Shown here: in pieces, positions 1 to 6,375 of the stretch
Position numbering within the stretch: the first letter of the stretch is position 1
Layout: each line of letters opens with the position of its first letter
DNA from: an uncultured Eubacteriales bacterium
GTDB lineage: Bacteria; Bacillota; Clostridia; Lachnospirales; Lachnospiraceae
Assembly: GCA_900557175.1 (NCBI GenBank)
Contig: USSL01000083.1
Span: 1-7,229, forward strand
DNA: 7,229 bases
Reading direction: 5' to 3'
The notes under the pieces: generated by a model
What the model saw: only the letters and a program-made list of their open reading frames with translations
What the model was told of the DNA's origin: nothing
Databases searched by the model: none
Program-made: the position numbers and the translations under genes

Positions 1-17
1 TCCCACAAACAGCATAG

Positions 18-23
18 TATAAT
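18..23 (+). promoter_or_regulatory. -10 box of the YheO-like regulator gene
   Basis: A perfect TATAAT lies 64 bases before the TTG start, predicting transcription from about position 30. The matching -35 element would fall at or just before the left edge of the window and cannot be checked. It is the only good sigma-A-type -10 in the short leader. Confidence 0.6.
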
Positions 24-25
24 TT

Positions 26-53
26 ATTCAATATCTAACGCAGCCTATTGAAT
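26..53 (+). promoter_or_regulatory. Inverted repeat across the predicted transcription start, possible operator
   Basis: ATTCAATA (26-33) and TATTGAAT (46-53) are perfect 8-bp inverted complements separated by 12 bp. The left arm begins just after the -10 box and straddles the predicted start site, so the DNA form (a dimer binding site, perhaps for autoregulation by the adjacent HTH protein) is more likely than an RNA hairpin. The AT-rich arms make a chance match possible. Confidence 0.4.
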
Positions 54-63
54 GTTTATAGGC
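43..63 (+). repeat. Second, overlapping inverted repeat in the regulator leader
   Basis: GCCTAT (43-48) and ATAGGC (58-63) form a perfect 6-bp inverted repeat with a 9-base loop, between the predicted transcription start and the RBS. It shares bases 46-48 with the upstream inverted repeat, so the two could not pair fully at once in RNA. No T-run follows, so it is not an intrinsic terminator. It could be an operator half of the same control region, or a leader stem. Confidence 0.35.
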
Positions 64-73
64 AGACAATTTT

Positions 74-79
74 AAGGAG
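74..79 (+). promoter_or_regulatory. Ribosome binding site that fixes the TTG start of the regulator
   Basis: AAGGAG lies 8 bases before the TTG at 88, which is ideal spacing. An ATG at 80-82 abuts the RBS with no spacing and is in another frame, giving only 13 codons. The first in-frame ATG (codon 14) would remove the start of the PAS-like domain. TTG is therefore the best start. Confidence 0.8.
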
Positions 80-87
80 ATGATTTT

Positions 88-735
88 TTGTCAAAGCTTA
101 CGAATTATATTCCGCTTGTGAAGTTTATGGGGCAGGTGTTCGGAAGTGATTTTGAGATTATTCTGCACGATATCAGCCAGCCCGATACGTCGATTATCGC
201 CATTGAGAATGCCCATATTTCCGGCAGACGCATCGGCGATTCTCTGACAGACCTTGCACGGCAGTTTATCGCAGATAAGAAGTATCTTGAAACAGATTAT
301 ATTGTCAATTATGAGGGAAAGTGTGCCGGCGGACACCATCTTGTATCATCCACCTATTTTATTAAGGAAGATGATACACTGATTGGTCTTTTATGTATCA
401 ATCACAATACAGATACACTCCTTGAAGCGGAGCGGGCAATCCATGCCTTAAGCGCTGCATTCTGCCTGCCGGGAAAAGGGCCGTCCGGCTACTCTGAACG
501 GCTTAATGCATCAATTCTTGACATTTCAAGCGACCGCATTTTAAATACATTAAACAGCTTTAATGTCATGCCAAAACGCATGTCTGCCGCCGAAAAGATT
601 GAGCTTGTGAAAAAGCTGGACGAACAGGAGATTTTCTCAACAAAAGGTGCCATTGCACAGGTTGCCGATTATCTTCAGGTGTCCGAGCCGACTATTTACA
701 GATATCTTTCAAAAGTACGAAAAAAACAGCCGTAG
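88..735 (+). CDS. YheO/DauR-like transcriptional regulator with PAS-like and HTH domains
   Basis: This 215-residue protein is a probable DNA-binding regulator of the YheO family. Residues about 8-116 match the YheO-type PAS-like domain. The visible signs are EIILHDI at 23-29, the SIIAIENAHISGRRIG region at 35-50 and a GLLCIN strand at 100-105. Residues about 150-212 form the YheO-type C-terminal DNA-binding domain, with a helix-turn-helix at about 186-209 (AIAQVADYLQVSEPTIYRYL). The length is usual for the family. Translation starts at TTG with AAGGAG 8 bases upstream. The gene faces the minus-strand operon, and its stop is 22 bp from the stop of the desulfurase gene. Family knowledge: DauR controls D-arginine catabolism in Pseudomonas, and E. 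coli yheO sits beside the tus sulfur-relay genes. The ligand and targets here are unknown. Overlapping inverted repeats in its leader suggest autoregulation (inference). Confidence 0.9.
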   Translation: MSKLTNYIPLVKFMGQVFGSDFEIILHDISQPDTSIIAIENAHISGRRIGDSLTDLARQFIADKKYLETDYIVNYEGKCAGGHHLVSSTYFIKEDDTLIGLLCINHNTDTLLEAERAIHALSAAFCLPGKGPSGYSERLNASILDISSDRILNTLNSFNVMPKRMSAAEKIELVKKLDEQEIFSTKGAIAQVADYLQVSEPTIYRYLSKVRKKQP

Positions 736-750
736 ACACTTTGCAGCTGT
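720..750 (-). terminator. Intrinsic terminator of the desulfurase/ABC transcription unit
   Basis: Read on the minus strand, ACAGCTG (750-744) pairs with CGGCTGT (732-726) as a 7-bp stem with one G-T wobble and an 11-base loop. It is followed directly by six T (725-720). It begins 8 bases after the stop of the desulfurase gene. The stem and T-run overlap the last codons and stop of the convergent regulator gene. On the plus strand no T-run follows the hairpin, so it should work mainly for the minus strand. Confidence 0.7.
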
Positions 751-757
751 CCATATA

Positions 758-1894
758 TTATTCACACGCCAGTTCCCGGACTGCCTTTACGGCAAAGTCG
801 ATTTCTTCTTCCGTATTATAGTGTGAAAAGCTGAACCGCACAGCGCCCTGTCCGACAGTACCAAGCGCCTCATGCATCAGCGGCGCACAGTGGGCGCCGG
901 CGCGTGTCACAATGCCGTAGGACATATTCAGTTCGTCGCTGACATCCGAAGAATCATAATCACGGATATTTAAGGACACAATCGCGGCATGGTTTGAAGC
1001 TTCAAAATCACCGTAAAGTTTTACGCCGGGTATTTTATGAACACCTTCATAAAACCGCCGCATCAGCGCAAGCTCTCTTTCACGGAGTATGTCAAGCCCT
1101 GTTTTTTCGATGTAAGCTGCAGCCGCACCGAGCCCTGCAATACCGTGGCCATTTAATGTTCCGGCTTCCAGTGCCGTCGGCATCTTTGACGGATGTTTTT
1201 TATTATATGTCTCAATACCGCTGCCGCCCGATAAAAGCGGACGGATTGTCACACCGGGACGCACATACATGCCGCCTGTGCCCTGAGGTCCCAAAAGCCC
1301 CTTATGTCCGGTAAAGCAAAGCACGTCAATACCCATTTTCTGCACATCGACAGGCCACACACCCGCCGTCTGGGAAGCATCTGCGATAAAGAGAAGTCCG
1401 TGGCTGTGAGCAATACGGCCGACACGGCCAAGATCAATCATATTTCCGGTCAGGTTCGAAGCGTGCGTACAGACAATCGCCTTCGTATCTTCCCGCACGG
1501 CTGCCTCAATATCGTCATAATCAATATTGCCCTTTTCATCACAGCCGACAATCGTCAGACTGCCGCCGGCCTCCCTGCACTCATACAACGGTCTTAACAC
1601 TGAATTATGCTCAAGCACTGTCGTAATCACATGGCCCTCATGCAAGTTCAGTCCTTTAATGGCTGTATTCAGTGCCTGTGTGGCATTGAGCGTAAATACA
1701 ATCTGAGCCGAGCTTTCGGCATGAAACAAACGGGCAAGACATTCTCTCGCTTCATAAATGATTCTCGAAGCATCCAGCGCCGGACGCGCCGCCCCGCGTC
1801 CGGAATTACCCATCACATCAAAGGCGGCAGCCACTGCTTCACGCACACACGCCGGTTTATGAAGCGTCGTCGCCGCATTGTCCAAATAAATCAT
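758..1894 (-). CDS. Cysteine desulfurase-like PLP enzyme (class V aminotransferase, EF2568 type)
   Basis: This 378-residue PLP-dependent enzyme of aminotransferase class V probably removes sulfur (or selenium) from cysteine (or selenocysteine) as a protein persulfide. It starts with MIYLDNAATT, typical of the group. Key residues are visible: His96 in LEHNS (ring stacking), Asp172 and Gln175 in ADASQ (cofactor binding), Lys198 in FTGHKG (Schiff base), Cys336 in RAGAHCAP (persulfide cysteine) and Arg353 in VRFSF (substrate carboxylate). All are intact and the length is full. The RAGAHCAP form and short N-terminus resemble the EF2568-like subfamily rather than IscS or standard SufS. Family knowledge: EF2568 lies in a selenium-dependent molybdenum hydroxylase locus of Enterococcus faecalis. 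No SufU/IscU scaffold is visible nearby. The start is ATG with AAGGGGAA about 9 bases upstream, inside the end of the permease gene. The gap to the permease is only 6 bp, so the two are very likely co-transcribed. The true substrate and acceptor are unknown. Confidence 0.92.
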   Translation of the reverse strand: MIYLDNAATTLHKPACVREAVAAAFDVMGNSGRGAARPALDASRIIYEARECLARLFHAESSAQIVFTLNATQALNTAIKGLNLHEGHVITTVLEHNSVLRPLYECREAGGSLTIVGCDEKGNIDYDDIEAAVREDTKAIVCTHASNLTGNMIDLGRVGRIAHSHGLLFIADASQTAGVWPVDVQKMGIDVLCFTGHKGLLGPQGTGGMYVRPGVTIRPLLSGGSGIETYNKKHPSKMPTALEAGTLNGHGIAGLGAAAAYIEKTGLDILRERELALMRRFYEGVHKIPGVKLYGDFEASNHAAIVSLNIRDYDSSDVSDELNMSYGIVTRAGAHCAPLMHEALGTVGQGAVRFSFSHYNTEEEIDFAVKAVRELACE

Positions 1895-1900
1895 CGTTTT

Positions 1901-4543
1901 TTATTCCCCTTTCAGCGCCTCGATAACATTTTCTTTTTTTATTTTGTTCACCGAATACATCATGGACACGCCTGTAATCAAAAATATCATCATGGCGGCA
2001 AGGATAATATTCAGCCACGGCAGTGAAAAACTGCTGTAAATGCCCGTACCTGCTGTCTTATAGAAAAGCCACATCAGAAGGAAACCGACAGGCAGGCCAA
2101 AGAGCAGTGCCTTAAGGCCGTAAAACATACTTTCATAAATAATCATCTTATTAAATGCTTTTGGCGTCATACCGACAGATTTCAGCATTGCAAATTCCTT
2201 GCGCCGCATACTGATTCCCGTTGATGTCGTATTAATAATATTTGCCGTACAGATGGCTGTCATTAAAATAATAAAACCATAGGCAAAAACCGAAATAAGA
2301 AGCAGTGTATTTTCATTGCTCTCAATCATTTTCCAAGAAGATGAATAAATGATGCCCTGCGTCTCGCTGTTTTCCGAAATATAGGCATCAAGATCATCCA
2401 ATGTTGTCTGCGGATCGTCAGAATCAATGCACAGCTTTGTGAAAGGCTGAGGCAGCACTTCGTTGGCGTCCACAAACTTTTGAAGCGTTTCTTCAGTAAC
2501 AAGCAGACGGATATTTTCAGTTTCATATAAATCCATCCGCTCGTCGGCACACCACGGCGCTTTTTCCGTCACTGCAGCAATTGTCAGACTGACGACATTG
2601 TCCCGTATTTCCTCATAGTCTTCTGATTTATTATTATATTCAGTTCTTACATAATCAATGGAAAGCGTCTGCCCCGGCTTACAGTCAAACATTTTTGTCT
2701 CAGCTCTTGACTGCATTCCGACAATCATTATTTTATTTAAAAGAATCGCCTTATTCTCACCGTCAAGCACCGCCCTGTCAATGGCCGCTTCCTCCAAAAA
2801 TGCATTGAGGCTTTCATCATCCAGCGCATAAACAAAAACGCTGTAATCACCGCCCTCTGTCCACATTGTGCCATTTTCTTTCTCAATCATTTCGGTGCGC
2901 ACTTTCTGAAATTCTCCGGTCAGTTTCATTTGGGACCACTCGGCACAAAGCATTGATGTCTGTGTCATCTGCGTGCTCTTTACAATACCGGAAAGCTTGG
3001 ATATTTCTTCAAAATCAGCCTCGTCCGCCTGCACCTTGATATCGACATGATCTGTCTCAAGCAGCATCTGTGAACTTTGCTTTAATGCTTCGACAAAACC
3101 GGACACACCTAAAAACAGGGCAAGGCTCACAGCCATTGAAAAAACAGTCGCTCTGTAGCGTTTTTTGTTGCGCTTTAAATTTTTCAGGGCAATCTCACCC
3201 TCGAAGCCAAAAAGCTTTCTCGTCAGACGGGATGTTTTCACAGACTTTTTTGTCAGCTTAATATCTTTGCTCTGACGGATACCGTCAATCGGCGAAATTT
3301 TAGACGCCCGCTTTGCCGGAATGTACGTTGAAATAAATATTGTCAATGCCGCCACAACGGCTGCCGCAAGCAGGGCAGGCCAGCTGACAACAACATAAAG
3401 TTCCTGTTTCCATGTACTGAAAGTGGATTCAAATACAGGTGCCATACATTTGAAAGCAACGGCAAGTCCGCCGATACCGGCGATAATGCCGACCGGTATA
3501 CTAACAATGCCGACCAAAAAGCCTTCATAATAAACCGACGCCCGTTTCTGACGTTTTGTGGCGCCCACACCGGCAAGCATACCAAGCTGGCGGCTGCGCT
3601 CAGTCAGGGAAATTGCAAAAGCATTATAAATAAGCGATACAGAGCTGATAACAATAATGATCAGTAAGAGCACAACCAAGGCATACATCATCATAATAAA
3701 ACCGTTTGTACCTGCCACACCCGAAAGTGCCAGAAGCACTGAGTTATAAGAAAGATCCTCTTTTGTAATACCTGCTGCCTCAGCCAGCTTTTCACTATTA
3801 TCATAAATATTTTTATCAACCTTTTTCTGCCATACAGAAACATTCACTGTATCTATGTGCGCTTCCTTTTCATCAAGCACCGTGATTGCCGTATAGCCCG
3901 GCGCCCAGCTCGGCTCAAAGTCCGGCCTCTCCATCAATCCGACAATCGTATATGTCTTTGCGTCTTTCTTTGGTGTCAGAACTTCGCTGTTGTGATATTC
4001 ATATCCGCCGTCCTGAAAAGGATTTTGCTGATCTAAGACATAGGTTTCGCCGTCCTGCGTCACTGTTCTGTCTGAGAGCGTCAGCTTCACCGTATCGCCG
4101 ACCTTCCAGTCAACACCGCCGTTTTGCTTTAAATGCAGCGGAATAACGATTTCACTGCTGTTTTGCGGAAGACGGCCTTCAATTAATGACACAGGCACCA
4201 TACCAAAGCCGTCGGCGCTGTATGCCTTCAAAAAAATATACGGCTTATATTCATTTTCACTGTCAACCATGTCATAGCCTAAATCTGCGCTCAGCATCAC
4301 TTCCCCGCTGTTTTCATCATTTTCGATGATTTCTGTATTTTCTGCCGGCACATTTTTATAAAGCACATGCCAACGGCCGTCCTGCATGATTGTCTTTCGC
4401 TCATACAAATCTGCAAAGGAAGCATACGCTGTCGTCACTGCCGTCATCATTGCCACCGAAATAATAATACCGATCACTGTGACAATTGTCCGGCGCTTAT
4501 TTTTCTTCATGTACTGCCATGTCAGTTTACGGATGACATTCAT
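1901..4543 (-). CDS. ABC exporter permease with duplicated FtsX domains, eight TM segments
   Basis: This 880-residue permease is the membrane part of an ABC exporter of the FtsX/MacB superfamily and carries two FtsX-like modules in one chain. Predicted TM helices by hydrophobicity: 18-41, 283-309, 340-365 and 386-408 in the first half; 463-484, 746-771, 802-828 and 842-865 in the second. Large extracytoplasmic domains lie at about 42-282 and 485-745. The cytoplasmic coupling motif is present in both halves (SRQLGMLAGVGATKRQ at 317-332, RRKEFAMLKSVGMTPKAF at 780-797), which supports an internal duplication. This layout (1+3, 1+3 TM) differs from the 10-TM BceB type with one large loop. The second outer domain has four Cys (533, 621, 665, 705), while the first has none. 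The ATG start overlaps the ATPase stop as ATGA, with GGGGAGGTG 5 bases upstream. The substrate is unknown. A lipid-linked or peptide compound, or a lipoprotein/envelope role, is plausible. Confidence 0.93.
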   Translation of the reverse strand: MNVIRKLTWQYMKKNKRRTIVTVIGIIISVAMMTAVTTAYASFADLYERKTIMQDGRWHVLYKNVPAENTEIIENDENSGEVMLSADLGYDMVDSENEYKPYIFLKAYSADGFGMVPVSLIEGRLPQNSSEIVIPLHLKQNGGVDWKVGDTVKLTLSDRTVTQDGETYVLDQQNPFQDGGYEYHNSEVLTPKKDAKTYTIVGLMERPDFEPSWAPGYTAITVLDEKEAHIDTVNVSVWQKKVDKNIYDNSEKLAEAAGITKEDLSYNSVLLALSGVAGTNGFIMMMYALVVLLLIIIVISSVSLIYNAFAISLTERSRQLGMLAGVGATKRQKRASVYYEGFLVGIVSIPVGIIAGIGGLAVAFKCMAPVFESTFSTWKQELYVVVSWPALLAAAVVAALTIFISTYIPAKRASKISPIDGIRQSKDIKLTKKSVKTSRLTRKLFGFEGEIALKNLKRNKKRYRATVFSMAVSLALFLGVSGFVEALKQSSQMLLETDHVDIKVQADEADFEEISKLSGIVKSTQMTQTSMLCAEWSQMKLTGEFQKVRTEMIEKENGTMWTEGGDYSVFVYALDDESLNAFLEEAAIDRAVLDGENKAILLNKIMIVGMQSRAETKMFDCKPGQTLSIDYVRTEYNNKSEDYEEIRDNVVSLTIAAVTEKAPWCADERMDLYETENIRLLVTEETLQKFVDANEVLPQPFTKLCIDSDDPQTTLDDLDAYISENSETQGIIYSSSWKMIESNENTLLLISVFAYGFIILMTAICTANIINTTSTGISMRRKEFAMLKSVGMTPKAFNKMIIYESMFYGLKALLFGLPVGFLLMWLFYKTAGTGIYSSFSLPWLNIILAAMMIFLITGVSMMYSVNKIKKENVIEALKGE

Positions 4544-5280
4544 CGCGACACCTCCCCGCGGTTAGCTGCACCGTCAAGGCTGTCTGTGACGCCCGATTTT
4601 CTTCGTATGCGCTCGTCGCTCTTAATTTTTCCATCCTCGATTGTAATAATCCGGTCTGCCTGCAGGGCAATACTTTCATCGTGAGTAATTAAAAGCAGTG
4701 TCTGATGGTACATACGGTTGGACATTTTTAAAAGTTCTACAATCTCGTTGCTGTTTTTCCTGTCGAGGTTGCCTGTCGGCTCATCGGCAAGAACAATGGC
4801 CGGATGGCTCACAAGCGCCCGGCCGATGGACACTCTCTGCTGCTGTCCGCCGGAAAGCTGGTTTGGAAGATGATGAATACGGCCATCAAGCCCAAGCATT
4901 TTAATCATATTTATAAGTGCTGCCTTCTCCGGCGTCCGCCCGTCAAGAAGCAGCGGCAGCGTCATATTTTCTTCCACGTCAAGCACCGGAATCAGGTTAT
5001 AAAACTGATAAATAAGACCGATCTGCCGCCGTCTGAAAATGGCAAGCTTCGTTTCATTCAGCTTATAAATGTCTGTGCCGTCGATTGTCACTGTGCCCGA
5101 CGTCGGAAAATCCACACCGCCAAGCAAGTGCAGCAATGTTGATTTTCCTGAGCCTGACGGCCCTATAATTGCCGTAAATTCTCCCTTTTCCACCGAAAAT
5201 GATATATCATCGAGCGCCTTCACGGCCGTTTCACCGCTGCCGTACACCTTTGTCAGATGCTCTACCTTTAAAATTTCCAT
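4540..5280 (-). CDS. ABC exporter ATP-binding protein (MacB/LolD/SalX type)
   Basis: This 246-residue cytoplasmic ATPase powers the adjacent FtsX-like permease. All motifs are intact: Walker [10 protein letters not shown] (40-48), Q-loop Gln92 in IYQFYNL, signature LSGGQQQR (142-149), Walker B IVLADEP with catalytic Glu167, D-loop NLD (171-173) and H-loop His200 in LLITHD. The IYQFYNLIP and ADEPTGNLD forms are typical of the MacB/LolD/SalX exporter family. The tail after about residue 222 is basic and polar and probably unstructured. The ATG start has AAGGAGG 6 bases upstream (5293-5287). The gene overlaps the permease by 4 bp (ATGA), so translational coupling is likely. It is the first gene after the terminator behind the kinase and appears to have its own promoter, probably controlled by the neighbouring response regulator. 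Confidence 0.97.
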   Translation of the reverse strand: MEILKVEHLTKVYGSGETAVKALDDISFSVEKGEFTAIIGPSGSGKSTLLHLLGGVDFPTSGTVTIDGTDIYKLNETKLAIFRRRQIGLIYQFYNLIPVLDVEENMTLPLLLDGRTPEKAALINMIKMLGLDGRIHHLPNQLSGGQQQRVSIGRALVSHPAIVLADEPTGNLDRKNSNEIVELLKMSNRMYHQTLLLITHDESIALQADRIITIEDGKIKSDERIRRKSGVTDSLDGAANRGEVSR

Positions 5281-5324
5281 TGAAATCCTCCTTCATCAAT
5301 GCCTTATTTCGTTTCTATAATGAC

Positions 5325-5333
5325 ACTATAGCA
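5325..5333 (-). promoter_or_regulatory. Extended -10 of the ABC operon promoter
   Basis: On the minus strand TGCTATAGT (5333-5325) fits an extended -10 (TGn plus TATAGT), 44 bases before the ATPase start. No good -35 hexamer stands 16-18 bases upstream. That region carries GTCA repeats instead, which fits an activator-dependent promoter. An alternative -10, TATAGA at 5319-5314, has TTGAGA (5339-5334) upstream, but with only a 14-base spacer. Confidence 0.45.
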
Positions 5334-5340
5334 TCTCAAA

Positions 5341-5369
5341 ATGACTTTACGGTGACAAAAAAAGTGACA
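5341..5369 (-). promoter_or_regulatory. Tandem GTCA direct repeats, probable response-regulator binding sites
   Basis: On the minus strand TGTCAC (5369-5364), TGTCAC (5357-5352) and AGTCAT (5346-5341) follow one another at 12- and 11-bp intervals. The last two form hexamer-N5-hexamer and end 10 bases before the extended -10. This is the geometry known for OmpR/PhoP-type activators bound as tandem dimers. A further GTGTCAT overlaps the -10 region 21 bp downstream. The first copy is also an arm of the kinase terminator hairpin, so the two functions cannot be separated by eye. Assignment to the adjacent regulator is inference. Confidence 0.5.
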
Positions 5370-5382
5370 TTTCTGTCACTTT
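5357..5382 (-). terminator. Intrinsic terminator after the histidine kinase gene
   Basis: On the minus strand AAAGTGACA (5382-5374) and TGTCACTTT (5369-5361) form a perfect 9-bp stem closed by a GAAA tetraloop. A run of seven T (5363-5357) covers the last stem bases and the four beyond. The stem starts in the last codons of the kinase and includes its TGA stop. It probably ends or attenuates transcription of the two-component genes before the ABC genes. The stem is AT-rich, so readthrough is possible. Confidence 0.65.
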
Positions 5383-6371
5383 CTGTAAAGCTTTAACATA
5401 AAGGTCGTACCGCGCTCACCGGTTTTCGTGACAGCAAGTGTGCCGTTTGTTTCTGTCATAATCTGTTTTGCCATTGCAAGACCGATGCCCACACTGTCTG
5501 ACGACGAGTTCTTTCCTTTATAAAAACGTTCAAATATATGAGAAAGATCATCTTCAGCAATGCCGCAGCCGGTGTCGCTGATTGTAATAGACGTATAAAG
5601 CGCTGTTTTCTCAGCGTGTACAACAATACGCCCGCCCACCGGCGTATGTTCAATACAGTTTTTTAAAATATTGGCGACAGCCTCCGAAAGCCAGCCGATA
5701 TCGCCGGAAATTTCCGCTTTCATATCGCCTTCAAGTTCAAACGTTATATGCTTTAACTCCATCGGAATGAGAAGATGCTCTGCCGCCCGGTGCAAAAGCG
5801 CTTCAATAACAAAGGGCTCATTTTTCATTGTTACCGCGCCTGCGTCAAGCTTCGCCATTTTCAAAAGAGCTGTCACAAGCCATTCCATCCGGTTTAGCTG
5901 ACTCTGAATATTTGCCGTAAAGGCAGCGCGCCGCTCATCGGAAAGCCCGCCGTCCGAGAGCAGATCCGCCATGACGCGCATTGATGTCACCGGCGTTTTC
6001 AGCTGGTGGGAAATATCCGAAATTGCATCGGCAAGATAATTTTTATCTTTCATTAAAAGCTCTGCCTGTTCACTTAAACGGACTGCCAGCTTGTAAATCT
6101 CACTTTGGAGAAGACTTAACTCACCCTCCGTATATTTATCCGGCAAAAGCGCGCGCCCGCCGTCCGCCAGCTTATAAAGGTAATCGGAAAGCATCCGTAT
6201 TTTCCGGAAACGGTACACCGTTGCCCCGACATAGGCTGCCGTCAAAATCACCATAGCAGCCACCGCAGTCACAGCGGTCATTGACGGCCGCACAAAACTG
6301 ACGGAAACTATCACTGCACACAAAACTGCCGCCAGCAAAAGAAGCCATTTTATTTCTCTGTTTTTCCACAT
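5376..6371 (-). CDS. Two-component sensor histidine kinase, two-TM with minimal external loop
   Basis: This 331-residue membrane kinase should autophosphorylate on His122 and pass phosphate to the response regulator encoded just before it. TM helices lie at about 8-27 and 31-51 with only a few residues (VRPS) between them. There is therefore no extracytoplasmic sensor domain, as in intramembrane-sensing kinases that watch the membrane or a partner transporter. A linker (about 52-110) leads to the H-box (DISHQLKTP, 119-127). The N-box has Asn234 and Asn238, the D-box is DTGCG (266-270), the F-box is IFERFYKG (279-286) and the G2 box is GIGLAMAKQI (295-304). All catalytic motifs are intact. The ATG start lies 4 bp after the regulator stop, with a GGAG inside the regulator's last codons, so the two are translationally coupled. 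The inducing signal is unknown; the adjacent ABC genes suggest an envelope-active or transported compound. Confidence 0.95.
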   Translation of the reverse strand: MWKNREIKWLLLLAAVLCAVIVSVSFVRPSMTAVTAVAAMVILTAAYVGATVYRFRKIRMLSDYLYKLADGGRALLPDKYTEGELSLLQSEIYKLAVRLSEQAELLMKDKNYLADAISDISHQLKTPVTSMRVMADLLSDGGLSDERRAAFTANIQSQLNRMEWLVTALLKMAKLDAGAVTMKNEPFVIEALLHRAAEHLLIPMELKHITFELEGDMKAEISGDIGWLSEAVANILKNCIEHTPVGGRIVVHAEKTALYTSITISDTGCGIAEDDLSHIFERFYKGKNSSSDSVGIGLAMAKQIMTETNGTLAVTKTGERGTTFMLKLYRK

Positions 6372-6375
6372 AAGC

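Noticed and set aside
80..82. ATG just after the RBS as an alternative start
   Set aside because: It has no spacing to AAGGAG, is out of frame with the regulator, and gives only 13 codons before a stop.
91..339. 82-codon open frame antisense to the regulator
   Set aside because: It is fully inside a gene with clear domain matches on the other strand, with no recognisable protein features.
726..750. Plus-strand terminator for the regulator gene
   Set aside because: The hairpin exists, but on the plus strand it is followed by CCATATATTA rather than a T-run, so I call it only for the minus strand.
1607..2026. 139-codon open frame on the plus strand
   Set aside because: It lies antisense to the desulfurase and permease genes, has a low-complexity His/Arg-rich translation with no family resemblance, and lacks a convincing RBS. 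It is a shadow of the real genes.
5981..6256. 91-codon open frame antisense to the kinase
   Set aside because: It overlaps the H-box and TM region of a clear kinase and has a Pro/Arg-rich, unstructured translation.
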